A DNA stretch of 64,000 bases from Blastochloris sulfoviridis (GTDB taxonomy: Bacteria; Pseudomonadota; Alphaproteobacteria; Rhizobiales; Xanthobacteraceae): contig NZ_VWPL01000003.1 of assembly GCF_008630065.1 (NCBI RefSeq), positions 1 to 64,000 of the forward strand. Direction: 5' to 3'. The position numbers and the translations under genes were made by a program. The notes beneath the pieces are model-generated. The model searched no databases, was not told the origin of the DNA, and saw nothing but the letters and a program-made list of their open reading frames with translations. Of this stretch, positions 32,850-46,649 are shown piece after piece (position 1 is the first letter of the stretch; each line of letters begins with the position of its first letter).

Positions 32850-34022
32850 TCAGTGCCCGCCGCCGGCCTCACGCCGCAGCGGCTCGGCCGGGCGGGCGGC
32901 GCAGTCGGCGAACGCCGCCTGCAGCCGGGTGCCGTCCAACGCATAGCCCACCGCCACCACCCGCGGCTGATGCCGCGGCGTCCCGCCGGCCGGTAGATCG
33001 ACCGGCGACATGCCCTCGAGGTCGAACCGGATCCAGCGCGCGCCGGCCCGCACGATGCCGTCGACGCTCTCGACTCGGCCGTAGCTGCCGTTGCCGATGG
33101 CCTCGAGCAGCGCCTGCAGCCGCGCAGGATCGCACTCGACCTCCAGCGGGATGCTCCAGGCGCGCAGATTCGGCATCGACCCGTCGTCCGGGCGGTCGTG
33201 GCTCGCCTCCTTGACGATCGGGCAGCCTTCGCACAGCGCCGGCCAAGCGTGCGGCTCGGCGCGCAAATTCTCATGCGTGCGCAGCCCCCACCGCCACAGC
33301 GCCGCCACCGGCAACGGCACCACCAGGAACCAGTGCTCGATCACCGCCAGACCGGACAACGTCGACAGCAAGGAATACGCCGCCGCCGGGAACGGCGCCG
33401 AGGTCACCGCATTGTGCACCAGATAGGTCGTGAACAGGGTCGACGCCGTCACCGTGAACGGAAACAGCATGTTCATCGGCCGGCGAACGAAATAGCTCTT
33501 CAGATATTCCAGGTGGCTCGGCAGGAATTCTTCCGAAAGATTGGGCACGCCGAGGAAGATGTTGAACTTGGTCGACAACCGCATGAGCCACAGCACGAAG
33601 AACGTCACCGTGCCGACCTGGTTGGGCGCGCCCCAGGTGACGGCCACCACCACCGCCGCCGAGGCCAGGATCGCCAGCTCATGGTGCAGGATGGTCTTGG
33701 TGGCGAGCGCGAAGCGCGCCCAGCCGGTCACCCCGGGGGGGCACGGCACCCGCACCGGCCCGGTGGCATAGCCCATCAGGAACGCCATCTCGTTCCAGGC
33801 CCACACCATCAGCCCGCAACTAAAGCCGGCATAGGCGCCGAACGGCGTCTCCTCGTGCGAGGTCGCCCACACGCCGTGCAGCGCGCCGACCAGCAGAACG
33901 GTGGCGCCGGCCATGCTCCATTTGAAGGTCCAGCGCGGCAGCCCGTCCAGAAACAGGATGATGCCCGTGCTGAACCACCACAGAAAGAGGGCGTAGAGCA
34001 CGGCGACGCCGTATTCGGCCAT
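32850..34022 (-). CDS. puhE: Photosynthetic complex assembly protein PuhE with CobW_C-like tail
   Basis: A 390-residue protein. Residues 1 to about 265 form the DUF3623/PuhE membrane domain (about seven hydrophobic helices; the segment LSTKFNIFLGVPNLSEEFLP is typical), which in Rhodobacter affects RC-LH1 assembly and pigment synthesis. It should end near residue 275, but the frame continues through a Cys-containing linker (LCEGCPIV) into about 90 residues (286-375) that read like the CobW_C domain of metal-chaperone GTPases (ECDPARLQALLEAIGNG, VDGIVRAGARWIRFDL, VVAVGYALDGTRLQAAF). The frame is open without a break, so this looks like a true extension. It is separated from puhC by 217 bp. Confidence 0.88.
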   Translation of the reverse strand: MAEYGVAVLYALFLWWFSTGIILFLDGLPRWTFKWSMAGATVLLVGALHGVWATSHEETPFGAYAGFSCGLMVWAWNEMAFLMGYATGPVRVPCPPGVTGWARFALATKTILHHELAILASAAVVVAVTWGAPNQVGTVTFFVLWLMRLSTKFNIFLGVPNLSEEFLPSHLEYLKSYFVRRPMNMLFPFTVTASTLFTTYLVHNAVTSAPFPAAAYSLLSTLSGLAVIEHWFLVVPLPVAALWRWGLRTHENLRAEPHAWPALCEGCPIVKEASHDRPDDGSMPNLRAWSIPLEVECDPARLQALLEAIGNGSYGRVESVDGIVRAGARWIRFDLEGMSPVDLPAGGTPRHQPRVVAVGYALDGTRLQAAFADCAARPAEPLRREAGGGH

Positions 34023-34239
34023 CGATGCCTCCCCTATTGGGAGGGAATTGGACGAACCCGTGCAGGCGGCGGATGCGGCCCGCCGGACGGAGCGAACCCC
34101 GCCGCAGGTGCCGCATCGCCGGTCGCGGTCGCCCGGCCCGCCCCCGCAAGGGGGCTGGTCCGGCGATTGCGGCTCGTCTCGAACGTGAGGATCGGCAGGC
34201 TCCCGGGTGAGCGCCCGCAGCCCGCCGACAATGTGCCGA

Positions 34240-34737
34240 TCATTGCGGCGGTTCTCCGGGCTTGGCCTGCTGCGACTTCAGCAGGCGACCCATCGCCGCA
34301 ATATTGGTCGGTCCGAACGCATTGATCACCAACTCCCTACCGGTCGCCTGGTCCGTCAGGGTGAGCCGGCCGTTCGCGTACAGCGACAGCCGGTAGGGCG
34401 CACCGGAGGTTTCGTCGGCGTTCATCCGCCGGTCATGGCTGAGCGCCCGCACCATTCCGCGGATGAAGCCGTCGGAATTGCCCTCCAGCCGCACGATCTG
34501 CTCGCCGGACTGGGCGTCGAAGATCGAGATGTTGCCTTCGCGGCTACTGACGAACCGCAGATCGCGGCTCTCGACCAGCGTCGCCTGCGCCGACGAGGTG
34601 GCAGCATCCTTGCCGGTAAGCGTGTCTCGAATGCCACCGAAATGCGGGCCGAACACCAGGACGATGCCACCCAGCACCACCAGGGCAAGCCAGATTTTGG
34701 AGGCGCGCGAAAGTCTGTAGGGCTTTGAGCCGGACAA
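34240..34737 (-). CDS. puhC: Photosynthetic complex assembly protein PuhC
   Basis: A 165-residue protein with one N-terminal transmembrane helix (about 15-32: IWLALVVLGGIVLVFGPHFG) and a periplasmic domain, the known architecture of PuhC, which supports RC-LH1 assembly. Motifs SREGNISIFDAQSGEQI and GRELVINAFGPTNIAAMGRLL agree with the family. It follows puhB after 18 nt. The 217 bp after it hold no acsF or orf55-type gene before puhE. Confidence 0.93.
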   Translation of the reverse strand: MSGSKPYRLSRASKIWLALVVLGGIVLVFGPHFGGIRDTLTGKDAATSSAQATLVESRDLRFVSSREGNISIFDAQSGEQIVRLEGNSDGFIRGMVRALSHDRRMNADETSGAPYRLSLYANGRLTLTDQATGRELVINAFGPTNIAAMGRLLKSQQAKPGEPPQ

Positions 34738-34755
34738 GACACGTACTCCTGTGGC

Positions 34756-35478
34756 TCAGCTTGTGGCCGCGGTGAGCGGCGCAGCCTGCCCGGCCGCGGT
34801 CGTGCCGACCGCCTCCGAACCAGAGTCCGCCTCGTTGGCCGCAGCCTCCCCGGTCGCGCCATTCGCTGCCTCGGCCGCCCGGATTGCGGTATCGGCCGCG
34901 ATCGCGTTGGCGAGAATCTCGGACACCTTTCGCGCATCCGGCACGCACCGCATCATCGGCTCCGGCCGCTCGAAGCGCCAGGGCCGGACGTGGGGCCACA
35001 GCACCAGATAGCCGAGACGCTTTCCGCTGCCCTCGACGAGCGAGAGCGGGATGTCGCCGGTTCCGTCGGGATAGGTCTTGAGCGCGGCGTGATTGATCGA
35101 CGAGAACGGCAGGTTGAACGTCATCTCCAGGACGACGCCGAACTGCAGCACCACCCGCTTGTTGGTGATCGTGTAGACGCTCGTCCCGCAGATCCAGCGC
35201 GCGCCGACGAGAATGATGCCGACCACGCCCGCCCCGGCAGTGATCAGCCACGTCACGCCGGCCGTGATCTCCGGCAGCGTCTCCTCCGCGCTGATCCCGT
35301 TGGCGAGCCGCCACAGCACCAGCAGCAGGAAATAGATGGCAACCTTACGCACATGGAGGGCAGTGATGGCGAAACGCCACCACCGCGGTTCTCCCTGCCA
35401 CAGCATGTCTTCGCCTGCCGGGAGTGGTCCCGGCAGGCCTTTGACATAGGGCTGGAACTCGTCGTCGTGATGGCTCAC
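34756..35478 (-). CDS. puhB: Photosynthetic complex assembly protein PuhB
   Basis: A 240-residue PuhB with a bacterial PH-like domain. About three transmembrane helices lie in the first 100 residues ([38 protein letters not shown]), then [29 protein letters not shown], the PH-domain signature. The N-terminus [22 protein letters not shown] is typical. The last 45 residues are an Ala/Glu-rich low-complexity tail. In Rhodobacter PuhB helps reaction-centre assembly. Start overlaps the puhA stop by 4 nt. Confidence 0.94.
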   Translation of the reverse strand: MSHHDDEFQPYVKGLPGPLPAGEDMLWQGEPRWWRFAITALHVRKVAIYFLLLVLWRLANGISAEETLPEITAGVTWLITAGAGVVGIILVGARWICGTSVYTITNKRVVLQFGVVLEMTFNLPFSSINHAALKTYPDGTGDIPLSLVEGSGKRLGYLVLWPHVRPWRFERPEPMMRCVPDARKVSEILANAIAADTAIRAAEAANGATGEAAANEADSGSEAVGTTAAGQAAPLTAATS

Positions 35479-36257
35479 AGCAACGGTTCCGCACGTTCCG
35501 GCGTCGCGTAGAGCAGGCCGCCGGCATAGTAGGCCGACACCTTGTCCTCTTCGCGGAGCGTGATCTGGTCACGGCTCTGCAGACGCGGCACGTTGGCGAA
35601 CTGGCTGGCGAGGATCGCCTGCACCTTGACGCCGTCCTTGGTGATGCTGGCAAAGCCGAGCGGCATCAGGGCGGTGCGAGCGCTGCCGGCCACCGAGATT
35701 TCGAGATAGCGGAAGTAGTACTCCGAGCGGTCGACCCACAGGTCGGTGACGGTGCCGGCTTCGATGCCGTCGGCGCCGAACACGGGCAGGCCGCGCGGGT
35801 CGAGGTCGCCCTCGGCGATGAAGAACTCAGGCGCAGCGCGCAGCGGGACGATCTTGGCCTTGCCTTCGAAGGTCGAGTCGACCACTTCCGAGCGCTCCGC
35901 CCACGACGCGGGGCCGACGCCGTCGACCATCGGGTTGCCGGTGGGCGCCAGCGGCGCGCCTTCGAAGCCGTCGGTCTGCGCCAGCTTCAGCTCGCGGGTC
36001 TCCATGTGGCGGTTCGGGTTCGGCGCCTGGACGGTGCCGCCATGATAGAGGGTGAAGGTCTTGGGATAGGGCAGCTCGCCCGACTGAACGTCCGGCGACG
36101 GCAGCTTGACGAGTCCGAGCGGCTCCACCAGCGGATAGCCTTCGCGCCGGTCTTCGCGGCGCAGGTAGAACAGGATCACCGTCCAGATCACGAGCCAGTG
36201 CCCGTACCACGCAAGTTGCGCGATATCTAGATGGTTTGCGAGAGCGCCGTAATACAT
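35475..36257 (-). CDS. puhA: Photosynthetic reaction centre H subunit
   Basis: A 260-residue protein with one N-terminal transmembrane helix (about 12-30: [20 protein letters not shown]) and a cytoplasmic PRC-barrel domain that caps L/M and channels protons to [21 protein letters not shown] and [24 protein letters not shown] agree with B. viridis H, differing in detail. The start was set at [14 protein letters not shown] (36255-36257) because the B. viridis protein begins at the same place and GGAGG lies 6 nt upstream. Confidence 0.97.
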   Translation of the reverse strand: MYYGALANHLDIAQLAWYGHWLVIWTVILFYLRREDRREGYPLVEPLGLVKLPSPDVQSGELPYPKTFTLYHGGTVQAPNPNRHMETRELKLAQTDGFEGAPLAPTGNPMVDGVGPASWAERSEVVDSTFEGKAKIVPLRAAPEFFIAEGDLDPRGLPVFGADGIEAGTVTDLWVDRSEYYFRYLEISVAGSARTALMPLGFASITKDGVKVQAILASQFANVPRLQSRDQITLREEDKVSAYYAGGLLYATPERAEPLL

Positions 36258-36282
36258 AAGAACCTCCGTGGGCAGGTAACGT

Positions 36283-37704
36283 CTAGCCGGGGAATTCGGC
36301 GAGACCAAATGAGGAATCCCGACGAGAACGGTGCTGGCCGTGGGGTCTTACCAGCGGGCCGATCGCGACGAGCGCGGCGAACAGCATGAGCACTTCGAGG
36401 AGATAGACGAACTCATAACCGGCGAGCGGGCTGTTCATCGCCGGGCCGAGCAGCCCGAGGGAAGCGAACTCGGAGATTACGTCACGCAGCGTGCCGCCGA
36501 GTGCGATCGCCCCACCGGCGGCGGTGGCCTGAACCGCGCCCCAGGCCCCGAGCGCGAGCCCATTCTGCTCGGCATCGAGACCCATGGCATAGGTCAAGGT
36601 GCCCACTGCGAACAGACCGCCCCCGAAACCGATCAGCGCGACGCCGATACGGAACAGAAGCGGCATGCCCAGCGGGCCGGCGAGAATGACGGCAGAGAAC
36701 GCCGCCAGTCCTATCAGCACGCCATTGGCGGCGAGCCGACACGGATCAGTACCGCGACCGAGCAGACGGGCGGAGAGCCCGAAGGCGACGAGCGAACCCG
36801 CCGCCATCAGCGCGGTCAGCGCGGTGGTTGCCGAAACCGACAGGCCGAGAATCTCGCCGCCATACGGCTCCAGCACGATATCCTGCATATTGAAGGCCGC
36901 CGTGCCCAACCCGAGCGCGACCAGGAAGCGGGCGGCCTGATTCTGCTTGATGAACTTGCCCCACACCAAGCCGAACGGCGGCTCGACGATGTTGGCACGG
37001 TCGCGGCTGCGCGCCTCCTGGCGCCACAGCGCGACGAAATTCAGCACCAGCGTCACCAAAGCGAGCCCCTGGATCACCTGGATCAGCCGGAAGATGCTGA
37101 AGTCCTGCAGCAGCAGGCCATAGCCGAACGCCCCGGCCACCATGCCGACCAGCAGCATGACGTACATCAGCGACACGACGCGCGGCCGGGTCTCCTCCGT
37201 CGCCACGTCGGTGGCCAGCGCCAGACCCGCGGTCTGCACCGTCTGCATGCCGGCGCCGACCGCCAGGAAGGCCAGCGCCCCGCCGACATGGCCGACCCAG
37301 ATCGGCCCGACCGCGTCGCCGGACATGATCATCAGCGCCCACGGCATGAAGGCCAGGCCGCCGAACTGCAGCAGCGTGCCAAACCAGATGTAGGGCACCC
37401 GCTTCCAGCCCAGCGCCGAGCGGTGGTAGTCCGACTTGAAGCCGATGAGGGCGCGGAACGGCGCCACCAGCAGCGGAATCGCGATCATCGTGGCAACCAG
37501 CCACGCGCCCATGCCGAGCTCGACGATCATCACCCGGTTGAGCGTGCCGACCAGCATCGCCGTCGCCATGCCGACGGTGACCTGGAACAACGACAGGCGG
37601 AACAGCCGGCCGAGCGGCAGGTCCTTCGACGCCGCGTCGGCGAACGGCATGAAGTCCGTCGCGAACTTGTTCCAAAACTGGACGGAGGGTGTCTCGTTGC
37701 TCAT
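36283..37704 (-). CDS. lhaA: LH1 assembly factor LhaA (PucC family)
   Basis: A 473-residue twelve-helix membrane protein of the BCD/PucC branch of the MFS. LhaA supports LH1 assembly. The segment [25 protein letters not shown] (loop 2-3) is characteristic of the family. It sits in the conserved slot between bchM and puhA, with its ATG overlapping the bchM stop by 4 nt; a much longer open frame upstream belongs to the bchM region. Confidence 0.95.
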   Translation of the reverse strand: MSNETPSVQFWNKFATDFMPFADAASKDLPLGRLFRLSLFQVTVGMATAMLVGTLNRVMIVELGMGAWLVATMIAIPLLVAPFRALIGFKSDYHRSALGWKRVPYIWFGTLLQFGGLAFMPWALMIMSGDAVGPIWVGHVGGALAFLAVGAGMQTVQTAGLALATDVATEETRPRVVSLMYVMLLVGMVAGAFGYGLLLQDFSIFRLIQVIQGLALVTLVLNFVALWRQEARSRDRANIVEPPFGLVWGKFIKQNQAARFLVALGLGTAAFNMQDIVLEPYGGEILGLSVSATTALTALMAAGSLVAFGLSARLLGRGTDPCRLAANGVLIGLAAFSAVILAGPLGMPLLFRIGVALIGFGGGLFAVGTLTYAMGLDAEQNGLALGAWGAVQATAAGGAIALGGTLRDVISEFASLGLLGPAMNSPLAGYEFVYLLEVLMLFAALVAIGPLVRPHGQHRSRRDSSFGLAEFPG

Positions 37705-38419
37705 GACCGGACAAACTCCAGAGCTTCGGAAATGTAGAAGCCACGGGTCACCCGATGCAAGCGGCCCGGACGCCAGCCGGCGAGCGCGGGCTCGGCGGCG
37801 ATCAGCGCCGTCAGGCTTTTTGCCGCCACCGGCACGATCGCCGGGGCGCGGTCGCTGCGCGGGAAGACGCGGCCGACGGCATGCATCAGCGTCAGGAGCG
37901 GCGTGCGCGGAGCGATGGTGAAGAGAATCGAGCGCGCGGTGCGCGGCGCGATGCCGGCCAGCACCCGCACGATATCGGACGGCTCGTAATGGATGAGTGA
38001 ATCCATCGCCACCACGTGGTCGAACGACCCGAGGCCGGGATCGAGCATGTCGCCGACCCGGAACTCGATGCGCCCGGCGCCGGCGCCGGAACCAGGGGCG
38101 AGATCGGCCGGCAGGCGCTCGGCGGCGAGCCCCACCAGCGTCGGCGACAGGTCGATCGCCACCACGTCGGCGCCGCGCCGCGCCGCTTCCACCGACAGCG
38201 CGCCGGTGCCGCAGCCGGCGTCCAGCATCCGCACGCCGGCGAGGTCGGCCGGCAGCCACGACAACAGCGTGCGGCGCATCTCGTCACGCCCGGCCCGGAC
38301 CGTGGCGCGGATGCCGCTCACCGGCGCATCGGACGTCAGCCTGGACCACGCATCGACCGCCGTGCGGTCGAAGTAGGTCTCAAGCTCACCCCGGCGCTCC
38401 TGGTAGGACGCAGTCGTCA

Positions 38420-38420
<1 letters not shown>
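37701..38420 (-). CDS. bchM: Mg-protoporphyrin IX methyltransferase BchM
   Basis: A 239-residue SAM-dependent methyltransferase that methylates Mg-protoporphyrin IX on the C13 propionate. Motif I MLDAGCGTGALSVEAARRG is at about 65-83; the N-terminus YQERRGELETYFDRTAVDAW is typical. The start shares one base with the bchL stop (TGATG), so translation is coupled. Confidence 0.95.
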
Positions 38421-39343
<923 letters not shown>

Positions 39344-42300
39344 TCACGCCGCGACATCGACGCCGACGCCTTCGAGTCGATCTTCCAGCTCTTCCCCGGC
39401 CCGCCGCAACGCCTCCAACGTCTCGGGATCGGGGTTCCAGTAATTGCGTGCGTGCGCCTCCAGCAGGCGGTTGGCAACCTTGGCGGACGCCGTCGGGTTG
39501 AGCGCTGCCATGCGTTGGCGCATTTCGTCGTCCAGCATATAGGTCTGCGTGAGCTGTTGATAGACCCAGGGCGCCACCTGTCCCGTGGTCGCCGACCAGC
39601 CCATCGTGTTGGTGACGTGCTCCTCGATCTGGCGCACGCCCTCATAGCCGTGCTTCAGCATACCCTCGTACCATTTGGGGTTCAACATGCGGGTCCGCGT
39701 CTCCAGCGCGACCTGCTCGCCGAGCGTGCGCACCACGCCGTCGCCGCGGGTCTGGTCGCCGATATAGACCGGCAGGTCGCTGCCGCCCTTGGAGCGCTTC
39801 ACCGCGCGGCTGATGCCGCCCAGCGTATCGAAATAATGGTCGATGGTGGTGACGCCGAGCTCGACCGATTCCAGGTTCTGGTAGGCGAGCTGGACGTTGG
39901 ACAGCACGCTGGTCAGAAGCTCGGGCTGGCGCACGGCGCCACCGGTGCGGCCATAGGCGTAGCACTTGCGGCGGGTATAGGTCTCGGCCAGCTCGTCCTC
40001 GTCCTCCCAGCGGCTGTTGCCGATGAGCTGGTTGACGTTCGAGCCGTAGGCGCCGTCGGCGTTGGAGAACACCCGCAGCGCCGCGGTCTCGAGGTCGCAA
40101 GCGTTGGCCTTCTGATAGGCCAAGACGTGCTTGCGCACGAAGTTCAGCTCCTCCGGCTCCTCGGCGGTGGCGGCGAGATAGGACGCCTCGGCCAGGAGCT
40201 TGATCTGCAACGGCAAGAGGTCGCGGAAGATGCCCGACAGCGTCATCACCACGTCGACGCGCGGCCGGCCGAGCTCGGCCAGCGGGATCAGCGTCGCCCC
40301 GCACAGCCGGCCGTAATTGTCGTAGCGCGGCTTGGCGCCGATCAGCGCCAGCGCCTGGGCGATCGGGCCGCCCTCGGACTTGAGGTTGTCGGTGCCCCAC
40401 AGCACCAGCGCGATCGATTCGGGGAACGGATTGCCGTCCTCGACATAGCGGGCGAGCAGCCGCGCCGCCTGATGGGCGCCATCCTTGATCGCGAACGCGC
40501 TCGGGATGCGGAACGGATCGAAGCCGTGCAGGTTGCGGCCGGTCGGCAGGATCGCCGGCGTGCGCAGCAGGTCGCCGCCCGGCGCCGGCGGGATGAAGCG
40601 GCCGTCGAGCGCCCGCAGCACCGCCTCGATCTCGTGGTCCTTGGCCAGCAGCCGGTCGGTCTCGGCCAGTTCGCGGAACACCTTCAGCGTCGTCTCGTCA
40701 GAGGCGAGGCCGCTCATCGCCAGCGCCTGGTCGGCCGGCGCGCCCTCGACCAGCGCCTCGACCGAGTCCTTCGACGGCCGCAGGCCGTGGGTGGCCTCGG
40801 CCACCGACAGCAGCAGGTCGACGCGCTCGGCCGGCGTCGCCGCCTCGCCGATCACGTGCAGGCCGTGCGGGATGAGCGTGTATTCGAGTTCGAGCACGGC
40901 GGTGTTGAGCGCCAGGATGCGCTGATCCACCTCCGCGCCCTCCCAGGCCGGTTCGGCCTGGGCGAGGTCGACGGTGGCCGCCTGGGCCTGGATCAGCACG
41001 GCCAATTCGCGCCGCTCGGCCGCCGCCTCCGGCGGCAGCTGCCGCCAGCGCTCGATCGAGCCCTTGAGTTCCAGCAGGCCGCGATAGAGCCCGGCATGGG
41101 CGATCGGCGGCGTGAGGTAGCTGATCAGCGTGGCGTTGCCGCGCCGCTTGGCCAGCGTGCCTTCCGACGGATTGTTGGAGGCGTAGAGATAGAGGTTCGG
41201 CAGGTCGCCGATCAGCCGGTCCGGCCAGCACGCGGCCGACAGGCCCGCCTGCTTGCCCGGCATGAACTCCAGCGCGCCATGGGTGCCGAAATGCAGCACG
41301 GCGTCGGCGGCGAAGTCCTCCTTGATCCAGCGGTAGAACGCGGTGAAGGCATGCGTCGGCACGAAGCCCTTCTCGAACAGAAGGCGCATCGGGTCGCCCT
41401 CATAGCCGAAGGCGGGCTGCACGCCCACGAACACGTTGCCGAACTGCTCGCCCAGCACGAAGATCGACGAGCCGTCGCTCTGCTGCTTGCCGGGCGCCGG
41501 TCCCCACATCGCCTCGAGCTCGCTCAGATAGCGCTCGCGCTTGACGTGGTCGGCCGCCGGAATGCGGAGGTGGACATTGGCGTGGGCGCCGTAGCGCGAG
41601 GCATTGCCGCCGATGATGCGCTCGCGCAGCGCATCCACGCTCTCGGGCACCTCGACCTGGTAGCCCGCCGCCTTCATCGCGGTGAGCGTATTGTGGAGCG
41701 AGGCGAACACCGACAGGTACGCCGCCGTGCCGGTGTTGCCGGCATTGGGCGGGAAGTTGAACAGCACGATGGCGATCTTGCGCTCGGCCCGGGCGCGCTT
41801 GCGCAAGCCGATCATGCGATCGACGCGCGCCGCCAGCATCGCCGCGCGCTCCTCGTGGGGCTGCATGTCGCGCGCCTGCTCGTCCGACGCAGCGACCGAG
41901 CGGCCGCCGAACACCATCGAGCCGGTGGCGCCGTCGAGCTCGGGGATCGCGACCATCATCGTCGCCTCGACCGGCAAGAGGCCGCGCTCATTGGCCTCCC
42001 ACTGCTCGATGGTCTGGAACTCCACCGGCGTGACCGACAGATACGGCACGTCGAGCGCGGTCAGGATCTCCTGCGCCGCGCGGGCGTCGTTGTAGGCCGG
42101 GCCGCCGACCAGCGAGAAGCCGGTGAGCGACACCACGGCGTCCACCGTCGGCCGGCCGTTCTCCAGGAAGAAGCGCTCCACCGCCGGCCGCGCATCGAGC
42201 CCGCAGGCGAAGCACGGCACCACCGACAGGCCGCGCGCCTCGATCGCCTTGATCACCCCGTCATAATGGCCGGCATTGCCCGCCAGCACGTAGGAGCGCA

Positions 42301-43063
42301 TCACCAGGAGGCCGACCTTGCCGCGCCCGCCGGGCACCACCGGCAGCTTGTCGGCGCGCTCGCCGATCTTGTCCTTCATCCGCGGGTGGTAGACGCCGAT
42401 CTCGGGATATTCGAGCGGGGCGGCCGCCTTCAGCGCGCCGCGCAGGGCCTTGCGCGGGCCGTCGGCGTAGCGGTCCACCAGCAGGCGGACCATGTTGGCG
42501 ACGTTCTCTTCCGAGCCCGCCATCCAGTACTGCATGGTGAGGAAATAGGCGCGCACGTCCTGGGCGGTGCCGGGGATGAAGCGCAGGATCTTGGGGATCC
42601 GCCGCAGCATCTTCATCTGCTGGGCGCCGGCTGAGCCGCCGGGCTTGGAGGCATCCTTGCCGCGCAGCCGCTTGAGGAAGCCCAGCGCGCCACCGCCCTC
42701 GCCCATCTTGAACCGGCCGAGCCGGGTGAGCTTGCTGACGTCGGCCGCCGACATGCACACCACGATCGCGTCGCAGTCGTCGCGCCGCTTCTCCAGCCAG
42801 GGCAGGACCGGCTGGATGTGGTCCTCCATGAACAGCATGGTGGCGATGATGATGTCGGCTTTCTCGATGTCGGCGCGGCAGCGCTCCAGCGCCTCGGCGT
42901 CCGCCTGATATTCCGTGGCGGCGTGCAGGGTGAGCGTCAGCCCGGGCAACTCGCGGCGAAGCGTGGCGGAGGCGCGTTCCGCCGCGCTCGACAGATGGTT
43001 GTCGAGCGTGACGATAACGACGCGGATACCCGTCGTGTCAGCGGCCGAAGTGCGCTTTTGCAT
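39344..43063 (-). CDS. bchH: Magnesium chelatase catalytic subunit BchH
   Basis: A 1239-residue porphyrin-binding subunit, also related to CobN. It starts in the usual way ([15 protein letters not shown] within the first 35 residues) and contains the CobN/BchH signature around [17 protein letters not shown] and RKCYAYGR. I chose [12 protein letters not shown] as start, overlapping bchB by 26 nt; a Met 12 codons earlier is possible but lengthens the overlap to 62 nt. Length fits the family (about 1190-1290). Confidence 0.96.
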   Translation of the reverse strand: MQKRTSAADTTGIRVVIVTLDNHLSSAAERASATLRRELPGLTLTLHAATEYQADAEALERCRADIEKADIIIATMLFMEDHIQPVLPWLEKRRDDCDAIVVCMSAADVSKLTRLGRFKMGEGGGALGFLKRLRGKDASKPGGSAGAQQMKMLRRIPKILRFIPGTAQDVRAYFLTMQYWMAGSEENVANMVRLLVDRYADGPRKALRGALKAAAPLEYPEIGVYHPRMKDKIGERADKLPVVPGGRGKVGLLVMRSYVLAGNAGHYDGVIKAIEARGLSVVPCFACGLDARPAVERFFLENGRPTVDAVVSLTGFSLVGGPAYNDARAAQEILTALDVPYLSVTPVEFQTIEQWEANERGLLPVEATMMVAIPELDGATGSMVFGGRSVAASDEQARDMQPHEERAAMLAARVDRMIGLRKRARAERKIAIVLFNFPPNAGNTGTAAYLSVFASLHNTLTAMKAAGYQVEVPESVDALRERIIGGNASRYGAHANVHLRIPAADHVKRERYLSELEAMWGPAPGKQQSDGSSIFVLGEQFGNVFVGVQPAFGYEGDPMRLLFEKGFVPTHAFTAFYRWIKEDFAADAVLHFGTHGALEFMPGKQAGLSAACWPDRLIGDLPNLYLYASNNPSEGTLAKRRGNATLISYLTPPIAHAGLYRGLLELKGSIERWRQLPPEAAAERRELAVLIQAQAATVDLAQAEPAWEGAEVDQRILALNTAVLELEYTLIPHGLHVIGEAATPAERVDLLLSVAEATHGLRPSKDSVEALVEGAPADQALAMSGLASDETTLKVFRELAETDRLLAKDHEIEAVLRALDGRFIPPAPGGDLLRTPAILPTGRNLHGFDPFRIPSAFAIKDGAHQAARLLARYVEDGNPFPESIALVLWGTDNLKSEGGPIAQALALIGAKPRYDNYGRLCGATLIPLAELGRPRVDVVMTLSGIFRDLLPLQIKLLAEASYLAATAEEPEELNFVRKHVLAYQKANACDLETAALRVFSNADGAYGSNVNQLIGNSRWEDEDELAETYTRRKCYAYGRTGGAVRQPELLTSVLSNVQLAYQNLESVELGVTTIDHYFDTLGGISRAVKRSKGGSDLPVYIGDQTRGDGVVRTLGEQVALETRTRMLNPKWYEGMLKHGYEGVRQIEEHVTNTMGWSATTGQVAPWVYQQLTQTYMLDDEMRQRMAALNPTASAKVANRLLEAHARNYWNPDPETLEALRRAGEELEDRLEGVGVDVAA

Positions 43064-44675
43064 CGTAGAGCGTGTCCACGGTGATGAGCGAGACGCCACG
43101 CTCGGCGGCGTAGCGTTCGGTGTTGCGACGGGCCTTGCCGCGGACGAAGAACGGAATCTTGTGCAATTCCTTCTCCGCCTCGGGGGCCCAGATTAACGCC
43201 GCAGACGCCGGCGACGCCGGCGGTGCGACGGAACCTGCCGGCGAGGCGGCAGGCTGGGCAGATGAAACGGCGTCTGAACCGGCGGCCGGCGGCACCTCGG
43301 CGGCCAGCGGCGGTGCCACGCCCGCGCCGAGATGCGAGGGCGCCTCGTGGAACTCGGAATCCTTGCGGAACATCGTGAGCAGATGCTCCTCCAGGCCCAT
43401 CATCAGCGGATGGACCCAGGTGTCGAAAATGACGTTCGTCCCCTCGAACCCCATCTGCGGCGAATAGCGCGCCGGGAAGTCCTGCACGTGCACCGGCGCC
43501 GAGATCACCGCGCACGGGATGCCGAGCCTCTTGGCGATATGCCGCTCCATCTGGGTGCCGAGCACCAGCTCGGGATGGGCCTCGGCCACCTTGGCTTCGA
43601 CTTCGAGATAGTCGTCGGTGATCAGCGGCTCGATGCCGTAGCGCTTGGCGGCCTCGCGCACCTCGCGGGCGAATTCGCGGGCATAGGTGCCAAGCCCCAC
43701 CACCGTGAAGCCGAACTCCTCGGTGGCGATGCGGGCGGCGGCCACCGCGTGGGTGGCGTCGGCGAAGATGAACACGCGCTTGCCGGTGAGATAGGTCGAG
43801 TCGACCGAGCGCGAATACCACGGCAGGCGCGAGCGCACGCCGGCAAGCAGCGGCGCCGGATCCACCCCCGCGAGCTGCGCCACCTCGGCGATGAAATCGC
43901 GCGTCGCGCCATAGCCGATCGGCACCACCGCGGTGAAGGGCTGGCCGAAGGTGCGCTTGAGCCACCCGGCCGCCTGCCCGGCGGTCTCCGGATACAGCAC
44001 GACGTTGAAATCGGCCTCGCCGAGCTTGGCGATGTCGGCCGGGCACGCGCCGAGCGGCGCGGTCACCGCCACCTCGATGCCGAGCTCGCCGAGGAGCTTG
44101 GTGATCTCGGCCACGTCGTCGCGGTGGCGGAAGCCCAGCGCCGTCGGCCCCAGCAGGTTGCAGCGCGGCTTGACGCCCGCGGGCCGCGCCGGACGCGAGG
44201 CGCCGGATCCGTTCTCGGCAGGCTTGGGCGCATGCGGCGAGCACAGCACCCGCACGAGCTGGTAGAAGGTCTCGGCCGCGCCCCAGTTCTCCTTGCGCTG
44301 ATAGGAGGGCAGGTCGAGCGGCACCACCGGGATCGGCAGGTTCAGCGCCTTGGCGAGGCCGCAGGGGTCGTCCTGCAGCAGCTCGGCGGTGCAGGACGAG
44401 CCGACCAGCAGCGCCTGCGGCTGGAAGCGCTCATAGACGTCGCGCGCCGCCGACTGGAACAATTCGGCGGTATCGGTGCCGAGGTCGCGGGCCTGGAAGG
44501 TGGTGTAGCTGACCGGCGGCCGCTTGGCGCGGCGCTCGATCATCGTGAACAGCAGGTCGGCGTAGCTGTCGCCCTGCGGCGCATGGATCACGTAGTGCAG
44601 CCCCTCCATCGCGGTGGCGACGCGCATCGCCCCCACTTGGGGTGGCCCCTCGTAGGTCCAGACCGTAAGCTGCAT
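43038..44675 (-). CDS. bchB: Protochlorophyllide reductase subunit BchB
   Basis: A 545-residue catalytic DPOR subunit. Asp36 ([12 protein letters not shown]), the unusual ligand of the inter-subunit 4Fe-4S cluster in DPOR, is present. The C-terminal domain that reaches over the substrate ([27 protein letters not shown]) is intact. Between it and the core lies an Ala/Pro/Ser linker of about 40 residues (453-493), longer than I expect for BchB. Three bases separate it from bchN. Confidence 0.96.
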   Translation of the reverse strand: MQLTVWTYEGPPQVGAMRVATAMEGLHYVIHAPQGDSYADLLFTMIERRAKRPPVSYTTFQARDLGTDTAELFQSAARDVYERFQPQALLVGSSCTAELLQDDPCGLAKALNLPIPVVPLDLPSYQRKENWGAAETFYQLVRVLCSPHAPKPAENGSGASRPARPAGVKPRCNLLGPTALGFRHRDDVAEITKLLGELGIEVAVTAPLGACPADIAKLGEADFNVVLYPETAGQAAGWLKRTFGQPFTAVVPIGYGATRDFIAEVAQLAGVDPAPLLAGVRSRLPWYSRSVDSTYLTGKRVFIFADATHAVAAARIATEEFGFTVVGLGTYAREFAREVREAAKRYGIEPLITDDYLEVEAKVAEAHPELVLGTQMERHIAKRLGIPCAVISAPVHVQDFPARYSPQMGFEGTNVIFDTWVHPLMMGLEEHLLTMFRKDSEFHEAPSHLGAGVAPPLAAEVPPAAGSDAVSSAQPAASPAGSVAPPASPASAALIWAPEAEKELHKIPFFVRGKARRNTERYAAERGVSLITVDTLYDAKAHFGR

Positions 44676-44678
44676 GGC

Positions 44679-46004
<1,326 letters not shown>

Positions 46005-46565
46005 TCATTTCGTCAGCCCCACCATGCCAGGGTTCGCCTGACGGCTCGCCTGACCGGGACCGTCCTGCTCGCCAGCCGTCTTGCCTGCCACGTTGGCCGC
46101 CGCCGCGCTGTCGAGCCGCGCCGCGCGCAGCTTCAGCACGAACTGGGTGGCGTTGATGACGTAGGTGACGTAGGCCGCGAGCGCGAGGAACATCTGGTTG
46201 CGCGGCTCGGCGCCGGCGAACAGGGCCACGAGATAGCCCGTGTGCAGCGCCAGCACGAGGATGGAGAACACATCCTCCCAAAAGAACGGGCGGGCGAACA
46301 AATATCGGCCGAACACGACCTTTTCCCAGATCGAGCCGGTCACCATGATGGTATAGAGGACGAGCGTCTTGACGACGACCGATACGGTTGCGGCAACGTA
46401 GCCGTCCCCCGTCAGGAGGTAACGGACAACCAACCACAGGCTCACCAGAAATACCGCAAACTGCAGCGGGGCGAGCACGCCCTGTACGAGGGTCCACCGC
46501 GTTTCATCGCGGCGAAGACGCTCTTCCGGGGTATAGAGAGGCATTCTTTGGCCCGGCTGACGCAT
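46005..46565 (-). CDS. bchF: Chlorophyllide 3-vinyl hydratase BchF
   Basis: A 186-residue membrane enzyme that hydrates the C3 vinyl group to hydroxyethyl, the step before COR and BchC. PLYTPEERLRRDETRWTLVQ and EKVVFGRYLFARPFFWEDVFS are typical of BchF; about four hydrophobic helices follow. GAGGAG lies 5 nt before the chosen ATG at 46563-46565. It is the first gene of the bchFNBHLM-lhaA-puhABC superoperon, preceded by a good promoter. Confidence 0.95.
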   Translation of the reverse strand: MRQPGQRMPLYTPEERLRRDETRWTLVQGVLAPLQFAVFLVSLWLVVRYLLTGDGYVAATVSVVVKTLVLYTIMVTGSIWEKVVFGRYLFARPFFWEDVFSILVLALHTGYLVALFAGAEPRNQMFLALAAYVTYVINATQFVLKLRAARLDSAAAANVAGKTAGEQDGPGQASRQANPGMVGLTK

Positions 46566-46620
46566 CACTTCTCCTCGCTCGCGCCGGTCCACCGTGCCGA
46601 GCCCGCTGCTCAGACACGAG

Positions 46621-46649
46621 ACTCTAAAACCGGCCCAAGCGCGTGTCAA
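46621..46649 (-). promoter_or_regulatory. Putative bchF promoter
   Basis: On the minus strand: TTGACA (46644-46649), 17-bp spacer, TAGAGT (46621-46626), about 55 nt upstream of bchF. Both hexamers are the same as in front of bchC. A PpsR-like site covers the -35 box. Confidence 0.65.

Noticed and set aside
34023-34239. A missing gene (acsF or orf55-like) between puhE and puhC
   Set aside because: The 217 bp contain no open frame with recognisable motifs or a ribosome binding site.
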